The notes under the pieces: generated by a model | What the model was told of the DNA's origin: nothing | Databases searched by the model: none | Seen by the model: the letters and a program-made list of their open reading frames with translations, nothing else | Program-made: the position numbers and the translations under genes | DNA from: Batillaria attramentaria | Lineage: Eukaryota > Mollusca > Gastropoda > Batillariidae | DNA length: 64,000 nucleotides | Direction: 5' to 3' | Assembly (NCBI GenBank): GCA_018292915.2 | Contig: JACVVK020000317.1 | Span: 585,001-649,000 of the forward strand | Shown here: positions 11,938-22,174 of the stretch, one piece after another | How the letters are laid out: the number at the start of each line of letters is the position of its first letter | Position numbering within the stretch: the stretch's first letter is position 1

Positions 11938-12264
11938 GCCGTGTGGTTTGGGACTCGGGGACAGGGTCGCATTCCACGCTTCCTGTCATAAATATCCCGG
12001 CATTAACCAGGCCCGGGAACTACGGCCGTGTAATCATCCACATCAAAAGACGTATCATACCAAGGGAAGCACCCCTAAAGTCGCACTCGTGAAGTGGGTT
12101 AATCTCGGCTGTGTGGCAACAGCCTCACCCATTGGGCCCACAGCACACCCGTCTGGGTAGGAACCGACCTAGGTAGGAAACATCCCGCTAGCCTCGGCTG
12201 GGGCTCGAACCGGGTCTCCCGGTCCCATGGTCCGAAGTGCTAACCACTACACTACAGGGGCCGG
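11936..12264 (-). mobile_element. SINE B, 3'-truncated
   Basis: It has the head (GGTCCGAAGTGCTAACCACT, ACACTACAGGGGCCGG on the plus strand) and body to the GTCCCAAACC region. The 3' third is missing where it meets a (CA)n tract. Confidence 0.88.
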
Positions 12265-12444
12265 TACACAATATAGTTCTTGTATCGTTGTTATGTGGGG
12301 ATTATCTGTAGCCGTGATAAGCCCCGAGCTTAATGACCACCACTCTCTGCCAACAGATATTTTAAAGTCTTCACAAGCCGGAGCGCGTCTGCTCAGTATA
12401 GGCGAGGCAGTTGAAAACGGTGACGCGCGTATTCCTCTCATCCA

Positions 12445-12483
<39 letters not shown>
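12445..12483. repeat. Poly-G, 39 bases
   Basis: Uninterrupted G run; able to form G-quadruplex in principle. Length may be a sequencing estimate. Confidence 0.95.
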
Positions 12484-12484
<1 letters not shown>

Positions 12485-12518
12485 GCTGTTTTTGGAATAC
12501 ATCTTTCATTTCTGTTAC

Positions 12519-12665
12519 CAATCCTTCGCAGTTTTCTATTTTCAGAAATGCTGTTCACGATATTTGATGTAAAGATGTTGACGTCGACTACACCTCATTA
12601 ATCCTTCGCACGTTTCGATTTTTAGAAACGCTCTTCACGATATTTGCTGTGAAAGATGAAGATTT
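12519..12665. repeat. ~80-bp tandem duplication
   Basis: AATCCTTCGCA, TTTCAGAAATGCTGTTCACG, ATATTTGATGT is repeated as AATCCTTCGCA, TTAGAAACGCTCTTCACG, ATATTTGCTGT. It directly follows a 39-G tract. Confidence 0.8.
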
Positions 12666-12759
12666 TGGCGCGTTTCCAGAGGAGGTGATGGAAGCCAGAA
12701 CTGTGGTCTGACTGCCAGAATCTTTCATTCACTTCACAACGAGTAGGGCACACGTCTGA

Positions 12760-12990
12760 TAAAACTGATAAACATTAAATTTGCAGAACTAATGTAGTAC
12801 GCCTTGTTTCTTGGTCAGTCCCGTAAAACTGTTAAACATGAAATTTGCACGGTTATTGTAGTGTGTTAGTGTCTTGATCAACACCATCAAGCTGATAAAC
12901 ATTAAATTTGCATGGGTTTATTAGTGGACCTATCTTGCTCATAACACCATAGTACCGTAACACTGACAAGCATCAAACTTGCATGACGAT
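12760..12990. repeat. Degenerate ~65-bp tandem repeat, 4 units
   Basis: ACTGATAAACATTAAATTTG CA recurs at 12764, 12828, 12891 and 12962 with increasing change. Spacing 63-71 bp. Confidence 0.75.
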
Positions 12991-13585
12991 ATACTACTAC
13001 AGTAGTATCATGTGAGCGGGAGTGCCACGTAGACATAATTATTTATTCAAAATTAATCTCCGCCCGAGGTAGTGATAACGATCACGTGATCCACGTGCGC
13101 CATCTGCGACAGGAAGCGGGCGACAATCACAAACTATGCCCCAGAGAGTTGGAGGAAGGCAGATTGGCATCACCATCACGGACTTGACGACGACTGCACG
13201 CCTCCAACGCCGCTACCACCACCACCACCACCACAGTTACTCATGCATGGACCACACTTTCTCAAGCAAGTTATTATTAATTAACCTGATGTCCTTCCCG
13301 TTCGAGGGCCATTCTGGTTGTTGACTCTTGCCAGATGCTAGAGCAAACCGTTGTTACTGCTGTTATTGTTATCACATTGTGACATGTTACATTGGGTATA
13401 TATGCAAATGATTTTTTTTTAAAGATATTTTAATGTCTATGTTGGTGTTGTCCGTTCTTACGCCGCAACTAAATTGTCTCCCCTTGAGGACAATAAAGAA
13501 TTATTGAAGTGAACTGAACTGAACTGATTACCTTCAACCCTGGTAAGCTGCTTGTGTAACAGGTATCAGTTCGTATACATCAAAC
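12991..13585. other. Unassigned; retroposon tail at its end
   Basis: TTGTCTCCCCTTGAGGACAA TAAAG followed by (TGAAC)n at 13467-13527 is a hairpin-plus-AATAAA-plus-pentamer 3' end. Upstream sequence is unassigned. Confidence 0.55.
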
Positions 13586-13845
13586 TCTACAGACTATAGT
13601 CTGTAGCACACTTTTGGGAAAACACGGTTGGAAATCTTCTGTCAGTGGCGATCCAAGGTCGTGAGGCAGGGAGCAACAAAGCAACACTGACACGAAGAAG
13701 AATACATCTTACTGTCGAAAAGTTGTTTACGCGCGGGTAGATGAGTGCTTCAAGCGTTGATTTACGGTCTTGCGGTGAAAATGTGTACACAGCCGACATC
13801 AGTAAAACAGTACAGTCCCCTTTCGTTGTCTCCGAATTCCCCACA
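13586..13845 (+). repeat. Dispersed repeat F, copy 1
   Basis: AACACGGTTGGAAATCTTCT, GGCAGGGAGCAACAAAGCAA, GTCTTGCGGTGAAAATGTGT match the copy at 34390 in order and spacing. It starts with the palindrome CTACAGACTATAGTCTGTAG (13587-13606). Confidence 0.75.
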
Positions 13846-13968
13846 CCTATAATTTCAGTCTTTGCGGACCTGTCGGGCGACACAGAAAACGTACAGAGAC
13901 TTCGTTCGGGATTTCTAACGGTTGCAGTGTCAGGGTAGGATTTTATAGTTGTCACGCGTTTGATTCAA

Positions 13969-14075
13969 ACTGTCAACACACAGTCAACACACAGTCAACA
14001 CACTGTCAACACACAGTCAACACACAGTCAACACACAGTCAACACACTGTCAACACACAGTCAACACACAGTCAA
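13969..14075. repeat. 11-bp minisatellite (CACACAGTCAA)n
   Basis: About nine units, with two CACACTGTCAA variants. Confidence 0.95.
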
Positions 14076-15300
14076 AATCCCCGCCACCCCCCACAATGCT
14101 CCAAAAAGCCGTGTGAAAGTAGGAATCTGATTCAGGCCTCAGGACTGACTCGAACTAAACAACCTTCAGTCTGTGAGTCCTGCAAAACGTGTGTGCGAAT
14201 GACTATGATGTATGTTGGTCGGTGTGGTGAGCTTGATGTATGTTAATTTCTAGTTTCATGTACCCCCAACGGGGTTTTGAAATAAACTTTGACTTGACTT
14301 GACCTGACCTGGCAACAGAGACAGAAACAGAAATAAACTTTAAAAAATACTACATACGACAGATACGATAAAACAAATACTGCTAATGTTGTTACGTGTG
14401 TATTATCTCCAGCCATTGTGAGTTCTTAGCGGAACAACTATTCGTCTGTGGCAACGGAGATTTAGACGATCCGGTTTCATCTTTACTAAGCCAGCTTATG
14501 TTTTGGGACACGTTGAGTGCGCCTGTACGCTCGAAATACTCTTGTCTTGCTGATGAATACAAATTTTAGCTCGATACAATGTTGTTTATACTTTCCGCGA
14601 GCGGTCGAACATTCACCTTGTACGACTAGACGCTGTCACTGCAGCGTGACGATAAATACCACGAAAACAGTTCAGAACGATCCGTGATAATATTTAATCC
14701 TCACAATTGCCCCCTTTAAAGTCCTCCGGAGACGGAGTGTGGCTGCCCATGAGGCGCGGTCCAAGAAAACGGTGACACACGTAATCCTCTCAACCAGTGT
14801 GATGACGCAGGGAGAATATGATAACCTAGGGAGTGTCCATCTCATGATCGCCCAACAATATCAGTAATAATTAGCCTGATATTCATTACTCTCTGCTATC
14901 ATCAACAGTTTCACCGTGTCTGGTCGGGGGAGAGGGGGGGGGATGGGAGGGTTCAGAGTCATACCAGATTGAATTGTTCTTCTTCTGGGAGCCGTCCGCA
15001 GCACGCGCCAAGAACGTGATGATATTGTCAGTGTTGGGGGCGCTGTCCTCGCTTCCCCTTGACCTTTGGTACTCGCACGATCCGGTGAGCTATCGGGACA
15101 GCAGCACTCTCTGACGTGGGACAGCACGACTCATATTCACTGAGTGCTTACTTCCGGTGCTATGTTGGCGCATCAGCGTGCAGGAATACAGAACACTAGC
15201 TAAAAATAGCGAGATGGTCACCAGCCCAATACGCTGTTTCCATTCCGTGACCTGCTGTCGGCACGGTCGTTCTTTTGTAATAACATGTATCGGGGAGAAG
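14076..15300. other. Unassigned; retroposon tail and repeat J core
   Basis: TGAAATAAACTTTGACTTGA CTTGACC at 14276-14310 is another AATAAA-plus-pentamer tail. A J-like core lies near 14510-14540. No gene. Confidence 0.55.
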
Positions 15301-15421
<121 letters not shown>

Positions 15422-15430
15422 AAAGAAAAC

Positions 15431-15581
15431 AAAATTGACGACTTCAAAAAGCAACGGAACATGGTTAAATCTTTAGTTCGAAGGGCACAGAAATCCTTCG
15501 CAGAGCAAATCATCGCGGACGGAAAAGACAGTCGGAATATTTGGAAAGCCATCAATATGTTTACCCGGGGCAAAACAAACA
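15431..15581 (+). mobile_element. LINE internal coding fragment
   Basis: The frame reads IDDFKKQRNMVKSLVRRAQK, then SFAEQIIADGKDSRNIWKAI and NMFTRG. This is like the linker between the endonuclease and RT domains of LINE ORF2 (…RR.K..Y….DN.D.R..WK.IN.LT.G). It has no start or end of its own. It abuts a long (CA)n(CT)n tract on the left and a SINE A head fragment on the right. Confidence 0.6.
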
Positions 15582-15587
15582 AACAAA

Positions 15588-15627
15588 GGGTCCAACGCTC
15601 TACCATTCGGCCACCCTGGCTCCCCAG
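15588..15627 (-). mobile_element. SINE A tRNA-head fragment
   Basis: The plus strand reads TCCAACGCTCTACCATTCGG, CCACC, CTGGCTCCCC. This is only the first 40 bases of a minus-strand SINE A, lying between the LINE fragment and a (GA)n tract. Confidence 0.75.
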
Positions 15628-15639
15628 AGAGAGAGAGAG

Positions 15640-16032
15640 ATCAGTTCCGTGAACTAAACATTTGACGTCAGCCTCAGGCAGAGAGAGAGAGAGAGAGATG
15701 ACGTCAATTCCGTGAACTAAACATTTGACGTCAGCCTCTAGCACTGAGATCGTCTGAGGATGCTTGTTTATGTCTTGTGATTTCCCTGTTGGCTTTGTGA
15801 CTTCCCCGACTGAATTATTTTTCACATGAAATCTGGAAGATCTAGAGGGCTGGTGAAATGTCGGAGGCAGTGACGATACTTGCTGATTTTGTCTGTGAAC
15901 TAAGCGTTTGACGTCAGCCTCACACTGGTGGTATGTGCATGTCTTGTGATTTCCCTGTTGCTTTTGTGACTTCCCTGACTGAATTAATTTTTACATAAAA
16001 TCTGGAAGATCTAGAGGGCTGGTGAAATGTGG
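15640..16032. repeat. Nested tandem repeat, 63 and 183 bp periods
   Basis: GTGAACTAAACATTTGACGT CAGCCTC occurs at 15649, 15712 and 15895. The following 150 bp (TGTCTTGTGATTTCCCTGTT through GGAAGATCTAGAGGGCTGGT) occurs twice. Confidence 0.85.
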
Positions 16033-17045
16033 ACTAGAATACCTTGGATTGTACTAATGAAATCGCAAATTTGGAACTCTTTTGACCGGTGCTTCTCGCA
16101 GAAAATTGAAAAAGCTATGTTTATCTAAAAGTTCAGTTATTCTTAATGCTAAAGCTATAATAGTGCAGTAGTTCCTGTCATATGTGCAGTTGTCACATTA
16201 GACAAAAACGCCGGGATGATAAGTAATTTGCAGTAGTCTTTTCATAGATATTTGATCTTATGTGCTCGGAAATATTTTTTTTTTTACACAAAACCAGTCA
16301 GAACTACAGAGCTGTAGCACGAATACAGTCAGTGTAATTGGGTGAACTTCCAAAGTCTAGAAAATTAGAAAATGAAGGAATTTGAACAACTTTTTCGAAA
16401 AAATTCGTAACATGACCGATTTTTTTTAAATCGGCGATAACTCTTCTGAAAATGCGGCAGGATAAAAATCGTGAAAGGTAGGTCTGGAAACGGTAAATTC
16501 CCATTTTGTCTCAAAGTAAAAAGGCCTCCAACGAGGTGGTTTAGGAGATAGCCATCATTACATCCGTCCACACACACACTCACACGCACAGACGTCTAAC
16601 AACTCCCGCCAAAAAGAACGCAGCAGCATAGTGTGCACGTCAAGTGTCTATGACGCAGATTTCGTTACGTCACTGTGTGCGTGAAAGTATGTATTGTATG
16701 GAGAAACGTCACAGCCTTGTTTCGTATCACTGAAACTTGCTGCTGCGCGTAGCAAAATCTGCCCCATCCCATAAAGTTGTTTCTCTATAGAGAAACAACT
16801 TAAAAATGACGACGACAAAGCAAGGCCTATGAACAAATGTCTGGACATCGACAAAGACCAGTCCAATCCATTTTTCACATAGAAATCCAAAGAACATTGC
16901 ATGAGAAACGTTAACCCTCGCTGAGATTAGAAACACAGCAGGAAATAAAGACGGCAACAGAACACAGAACAACCACTGCCCAGCGGGTCGCGCATGTGAA
17001 TGGTGACCAGGGGAAACACCACGTTTGTCATCACCAGAAATGATG
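16033..17045. other. Unassigned; perfect 28-bp palindrome
   Basis: The palindrome at 16774-16801 ends a stretch with GCGATAACTC and CCATCATTACATCCGTCCAC, related in texture to 48640-49505. No coding frame. Confidence 0.55.
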
Positions 17046-17052
17046 GCAAAAG

Positions 17053-17453
17053 TGTCGGTGGTCTAGTGGTTAAGAGATTTGTCACCAGTGCGAGAGCTCA
17101 GGGGTTCGAGTCCCACTCGGGGCAAAGAACTTTTCCTTCTCGTATGTGGCACCGTTCATTCGGGCCGATCGTCGGGGCTTCTCTCCGGGTACTCCGGCTT
17201 CCTCCCCCTCTGCTTTGGAAATATTCAGCCCACCAAATTTGAAAAATAAATGCAATTCTAAATTTAGAAATTTAAATAGCTGAGCTGACCCTTCGCACCA
17301 CGTGATTGTAATGTGTTTATGTCCCAGTGTGTGAGAGAATGCGTGTGATTCACGTGCAGTGAGCGTGCGTATTGGGTTCAGTTCGCGGCGCTTTGAGCCG
17401 ATTCATGAAATTGGGTAAAGCGCCTATACAATACTCATTATCATTATCATTAA
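17053..17453 (+). mobile_element. SINE C, full length
   Basis: A Glu/Asp-like tRNA head (GTCGGTGGTCTAGTGGTTAA; B-box GGGGTTCGAGTCCCACTCG) is followed by a unique body and an end reading GGGTAAAGCGCCTATACAAT with a (CATTAT)n tail. GCAAAAG at 17046 and 17462 could be a short TSD but is not flush with the tail. Confidence 0.8.
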
Positions 17454-17589
17454 CCGAACCAGCAAAAGGAGATAGAGCAAAGCGCACGGAGACACAGTCA
17501 CGCCTCTACATTTCCTTCGCGCGCTATTTCCACGTTGACCTCGCTTCAGAACAAGCCAACTTGTATCGCGCTCCTGAACATTCTGGCCT

Positions 17590-18060
17590 CAGGGCCCGTA
17601 TGCAAAAGTCGAGGTTAATTTAACCCACGACTACGGGCCTAACCCAGACTAGGACAAAAGAAACCCAAATGCAAAACTAAATAAAGAAGGAAGCAAAGAA
17701 AGGAAGAAAAAAATCCTTCTATAAGGGCTCAGGCACCTTAATGGAATGGGCCCGCTTCATGATTTAAAACAACAACAAAAAGAACAGAAAAGGAAACGGT
17801 AATGACTGCGAAGTGGTTACAAGTTAAGCAAATAAAAGCTACATAAAAGGGACAGAAACCACCTCAGGACACAAACAAATCAAAACAAAACAAATTTGTT
17901 TGTGTCCTGAGGAAGGCGAAAGCCGAAACGTTGATCTGTGCCGTCCTTTGTGAAAGTTAAAAAAAGAACAGAAAATTTCACCCTAGAGCTAGTTAAGTTC
18001 GAGGTTAGACTCTGACCCGGTGCTAAAAGCCCTATCCTCGACTATTACATATGAGCCCTG
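17590..18060. mobile_element. CAGGGCCC MITE with internal insertion
   Basis: The TIRs are CAGGGCCCGTATGCAAAAGT at the left and ATTACATATGAGCCCTG at the right. The family body (GGACAAAAGAAACCC, AATCCTTCTATAA, TTAGACTCTGACCCGG) is present. About 180 bp is inserted between two copies of AAAAAGAACAGAAAA (near 17776 and 17964). Confidence 0.75.
17795..17960 (+). mobile_element. Insertion in the CAGGGCCC MITE with inverted repeat and hammerhead-like motif
   Basis: A 19-bp perfect inverted repeat (CCTCAGGACACAAACAAAT at 17862-17880; complement at 17894-17912) is followed by CTGAGGAAGGCGAAAGCCGA and AACG, a string seen near the ends of Penelope-like and related retroelements. CUGANGA, a GGC-GAAA-GCC helix and GAAA are in hammerhead order, but one extra A breaks the consensus. 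The A-rich 15-bp direct repeat on both sides fits a TSD. Confidence 0.45.
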
Positions 18061-18142
18061 TACACAAACTGAGCCTGGGGTCAAGTTTGATGTTTCTTTG
18101 AAGGGCCCTGGTTTGCGAGTGGGCTTGTTTGTACTAATACTT

Positions 18143-18708
18143 TGTAGTCACGAAAAAGCGTGATTTTGTAGTCACGAAAAAGCTTGATTTTTGTTCTCAC
18201 GAAAAAGCTTGATTTTTGTTCTCACGAAAAAGCTTGATTTTTGTTGTCACGAAAAAGCTTGATTTTTGTTGTCACGAAAAAGCTTGATTTTTGTTGTCAC
18301 GAAAAAGCTTGATTTTTGTTGTCACGAAAAAGCTCGATTTTTGTTGTCACGAAAAAGCTCGATTTTTGTTGTCACGAAAAAGCTCGATTTTTGTTGTCAC
18401 GAAAAAGCTCGATTTTTGTTGTCAAGAAAAAGCTCGATTTTTGTTGTCACGAAAAAGCTTGATTTTTGTTGTCACGAAAAAGCTCGATTTTTGTTGTCAC
18501 GAAAAAGCTCGATTTTTGTTGTCACGAAAAAGCTCGATTTTTGTTGTCACGAAAAAGCACGATTTTTGTTGTCACGAAAAAGCTTGATTTTTGTTGTCAC
18601 GAAAAAGCTTGATTTTTGTTGTCACGAAAAAGCTCGATTTTTGTTGTCAGGAAAAAGCTTGATTTTTGTTGTCACGAAAAAGCTCGATTTTTGTTGTCAC
18701 GAAAAACC
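18143..18708. repeat. 25-bp minisatellite, ~22 units
   Basis: The unit is TTGTCACGAAAAAGCTYGAT TTTTG. A CT/CC variation marks blocks of units. Three units equal 75 bp, so a 25-residue periodic open frame results, which is not a gene. Confidence 0.95.
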
Positions 18709-19704
18709 CCATTCTCAGTCCATTCAACGCTCCGGGCACTAGTCCAGGAATACAAGAAAACGTGCCAGGGCAAATTGAACGTTTTCAAATCGCAGCATTT
18801 TATTGTCCTCGCCGTTCAGAATAATTAATTAGTAAATGGTTGATCAAACGCCGTCTTCGTCCGCCGCCAATATCCTCTCACGAGCGCATCACGTGGCCTG
18901 CGCGAAACTCGTGCGCACGTAATGTCGGTCACTTCCGGTTGCACCATGGCGACAGTGTCGTCAGATCTAAGGTTAAGGACTCGAGGGATTTCGTGTCGAG
19001 CCTGTTGATAGGCTGTGTGGCGATTACAGTAGAGGGCGCCTCATGTCATTTCCGTCGTCATGTTTTAGTAAACACCGGGTGTAATCAAACTGGACGGTAG
19101 TGTTTCCGGTGCTGCTCTGCTTCAAAAGTAGGAGTTTGTTTTTTGTTTTGGGTTGTTTGTTGTTGTTTGTTTCCCTTTTCTTTCTTTCTTTCTCTTTGTT
19201 TTGTTTGTTGTTGTTGTTGTTTGTTGTTTTGGTTTTTTTGTTGTTGTTGTTTGTTTCTCTTTTCTTTCTTTCTTTTTCTTTGTTTTGTTTGTTGTTGTTG
19301 TTGTTTGTTTTTGGTTTTTTGTTGTTGTTTGTTTCTCTTTTCTTTCTTTCTTTTTCTTTGCTTGTTGTTGTTGTTGTTGTTGTTTGGGGGGTTGTTGTTG
19401 TTTGTTTCTTGTTGTTTTTTGTGGGGTTTTTTGGGTTTTGTTTTGTTTTGTTGTTGTTGTTGGTGGTGTTTTTTTTTTTCAGAACCGTGTGTTTCCTCTT
19501 TCAAATTTGAGTAGCACCGAGTGTTTCCAACGGCCGAATTTCGGTCTGTCGGCGAGAAGGTGAGCCAGACAGTGCCTTTGACTACCGCGTTAGTACAGTG
19601 CAAACACGTGTGGATTCTCATCGTGACACTGATAAACACAACTTTATGTTATGGTTGCGGACTGAGAACCCGATAAACAGCGCTGATTCGTGGCTATTGA
19701 AAAA
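18709..19704. other. Unassigned; G/T-rich block and minisatellite singleton
   Basis: G/T-rich low complexity at 19130-19480. TTCAAATTTGAGTAGCACCG AGTGTTTCC at 19500-19528 is a single unit of the 55385 minisatellite. Confidence 0.65.
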
Positions 19705-19781
19705 CAGGGGCGCCGGAAGATGTTGGGGGGAGGGGGGGCAGAATCTCGGAGGGGGGAACGTTGCCCGAAGAAAGTGAACAG

Positions 19782-19820
<39 letters not shown>

Positions 19821-20197
19821 CGATCAGATGCTGCGCAGACAAAAAAACTTTTACGAACCAGGGAGCCACTGAAAAGAAGGACATTGCCTGAAAAAAAGTG
19901 AAAAGCGGGGGGGGGGGGGGGGGGGGGGGGCAATCAGAGGAGCGGACAGCCTTCGGTCTGCAAAAACAGTTCTCTGTTGGGTGGGATGAGGGAGAGAGCA
20001 GGAAGAGGGGTAGGGGAGAGGTGGGCAAAGGGGGGGGGGGGCAAGACCATGGCTTCGCCCCCCCCTCTTGCCATAGTCACCTGATTTTCCAGGGGGGGGG
20101 GGGGGGGCAAAAAGACACTCTTGCCCCCCCCCCCCCAGCTTGGGTACAGGGGGGGCAGCTGCCCCCCCCCCCCTGCCCCCCGGTTCCGGCGCCCCTG
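19705..20197. mobile_element. hAT-like element with G-tracts
   Basis: The TIRs are CAGGGGCGCCGGAA and its complement TTCCGGCGCCCCTG. CAGGG-type ends resemble hAT elements. TGAAAAA flanks overlap the ends but no clean 8-bp TSD is seen. The interior holds two related units (…AAAGTGAACAGC + G38 and …AAAGTGAAAAGC + G24) and more G/C runs. No transposase. Confidence 0.6.
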
Positions 20198-20978
20198 AAA
20201 AAGCTTTATCGAGTACCAGTCTGTTCAGGATTGGACCGTAGGCTTAAAGAGAGTGGCATTTCTCTACCATTAGAAGTAACAAAGCCACAAAAACCGTCGC
20301 AATGGCCAAATAAAACATCATTCTATCCGGCAAACAGCAGAGCAGCAGTTTTCCATGTCAGCGGCGATACAAACATGGCGTTTTTCACACACGGGCAGCC
20401 CGTCTCGTTCTGACCGCTGGAAACATCACTTCCGTTCTCTGTCTTTCGGCAAACATAATATCAGGGTTGCTATTTGCTTTGAGGAATTTCAAGTTCCCTC
20501 TGAGTTATTTTGCCACACCGGCCGACAGAAAAGTAAATACATCTCACTAATGAAGTTCAGGTCTCTAATAAATTTAAACCGTGTGTCATTTAAGCCCGCG
20601 GCGGAACCACAGCGAGACATTTACCTCCAACCAGTTTCCCCAACAATATCACAGAAGCGGCGAATATTCCCGCTGCCTCGGTATAAGGTCACCGTAGACA
20701 ATAACAGTTTTACGATGAACTTACCGTGTCACTACCTCCATACAGCTGGGAGACTTATTAGTTTTTGAAAGCAATATCCCCAGTGGATTGATACTCGGAA
20801 CGTGACAAACACAGAAGGCCATAGCTATTTCTGTTTTTGAGACAAACTATGTGCACTGCGCCTTGGGTTGAAAAGCGGAAACTCGGAACTGCTCACAAAA
20901 TTTCTTGAGACGAGGTTTTAAACGCGATCTGGAAATATGATGTAGTTTGCAAATCCGGAGAAAACAGTGAAACTACTC
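20198..20978. other. Unassigned
   Basis: No repeat or gene recognised. The 137-codon frame at 20355-20768 has no domain I recognise. Confidence 0.5.
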
Positions 20979-21000
20979 TCTCTCTCTCTCTCTCTCTCTC

Positions 21001-21145
21001 CGTTGGACTTCTAATGCTCGGGTCGTGAGTTCGATCCCGGCTGGGGCCAAATATTTGTGCTGGCTGTTTCATCGTTGCCCCGTCTTTGATACCACCCTAT
21101 GCGGTGGAAAAGGACGTTAAACCCCCAAACACCCACCCACCCACC

Positions 21146-21148
<3 letters not shown>
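21001..21148 (+). mobile_element. SINE A, slightly 5'-truncated
   Basis: It starts at CGTTGGACTTCTAATGCTCG directly after a (CT)n run, so the A-box half is lost. The body is typical. The tail (CACC)n passes straight into a 64-bp (TG)n. Subfamily with TTCTAATG. Confidence 0.85.

Positions 21149-21213
<65 letters not shown>
21149..21213. repeat. (TG)n continuing a SINE A tail
   Basis: Starts right after the (CACC)n tail of the 21001 SINE. Confidence 0.95.
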
Positions 21214-21219
<6 letters not shown>

Positions 21220-21320
21220 GTTGTTGGTTTGTTTGTTGTTGTTTTTGTTTTGTCTCTGTCTCGAACAAAGAGAAAATAAAACAACAACATCTTACAATAC
21301 AAAAGATTCCGTCACCATGT

Positions 21321-21500
21321 GGAGGCCGGGAGAATCGAACTAGTAGAACATCGGGCGTTCAGTGCTCAGGTCCTGAGTTCAAATCCCGGTCAGGAATCAG
21401 CAAGTTTTCCTCGTTGTCCCGTCTTTGATATCACCTCTAAGTTGCGTGTGTGTGTGGGGGGGGGGGGGGGGGGGGGCGTTAAACCCCAAAACAACAACAA
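21321..21500 (+). mobile_element. SINE A, old and diverged
   Basis: The head is recognisable but mutated (GCCGGGAGAATCGAACTAGT, then GTTCAGTGCTCAGGTCCTGA), followed by CTCGTTGTCCCGTCTTTGAT. A (TG)n(G)n expansion interrupts the 3' end before CGTTAAACCCC. Confidence 0.7.
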
Positions 21501-21565
21501 CCATTCAATTACAAAAAAAGTTCAGGCAAGGAACTATATTTAGAGTTCTGCATGTTTCTAATGGA

Positions 21566-21752
21566 GGGTGGGTGGGTGTTTGGGGGGTTTAACGTCCTTT
21601 TCCACCACATACGGGTGATATCAAAGACGGGTCAACGATGAAAAAAAAAAGAAAAAAAAAAAAGCACAAATATTTGGCCACAGCCGAGATACGAACTCAC
21701 GACCCGAGCATTAGAAGTCCAACGCTCTACCGTTGGGCCACCCCGGCTCCCC
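21566..21752 (-). mobile_element. SINE A, full length with 12-bp TSD
   Basis: A complete minus-strand copy. GTTTCTAATGGA at 21554-21565 and 21753-21764 is an exact TSD. An A-rich expansion lies in the middle (about 21639-21663). It landed in the left TIR of the MITE E copy at 21758. Confidence 0.93.
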
Positions 21753-21757
21753 GTTTC

Positions 21758-22108
21758 TAATGGACGGCTCCACTCGGCAAGCCCTGAGGTCAAAGCCCCG
21801 CCCCTTTACTCTGCCGTGTATTGACAAAACACAGTACCGCCATGACGTCATTGTATGGAAAAAGGGGTGATTTCAAGATGAAAGAGATTGACGTAACGGT
21901 CTTTATTCCTCAAATGACGTCAATGGACTTACTGCTTTACTTTCTCTCATTGCTTCAGTCATATCTAACTACACGTGCTCCCTTCGTTGTTGTGTCTGGC
22001 AAAAAGTTTGCCAGGCCATGCCATGTGTTGTGTGGACTATGCCGCGGGACGCGATTGGTTGAATTCTGGCGGTTCGGCCCTTTCGATCGACAGGAGTGGA
22101 GGTCCATT
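21758..22108 (+). mobile_element. MITE E copy 1
   Basis: The left TIR TAATGGACGGCTCCACTC and right end GGAGTGGAGGTCCATT are inverted. The interior has CCATGACGTCATTG and AATGACGTCAATGG sites and the conserved GGGACGCGATTGG…GAATTC stretch. No coding frame. A SINE A copy sits at its left tip. Confidence 0.75.
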
Positions 22109-22174
22109 GTGCTTACCCGTATAGCCAAAGTCTGCTCAGTGGTTGTTCCCGAGTAAGATGACGGCTACCACAGA

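Noticed and set aside
18266..18742. 158-codon plus-strand frame with a 25-residue period
   Set aside because: Read-through of the 25-bp minisatellite (3 x 25 bp).
19085..19639. Long frames on both strands rich in Phe/Val/Cys or Gln/Asn/Lys
   Set aside because: They coincide with a G/T-only low-complexity block (19130-19480). The same applies to 62858-63530.
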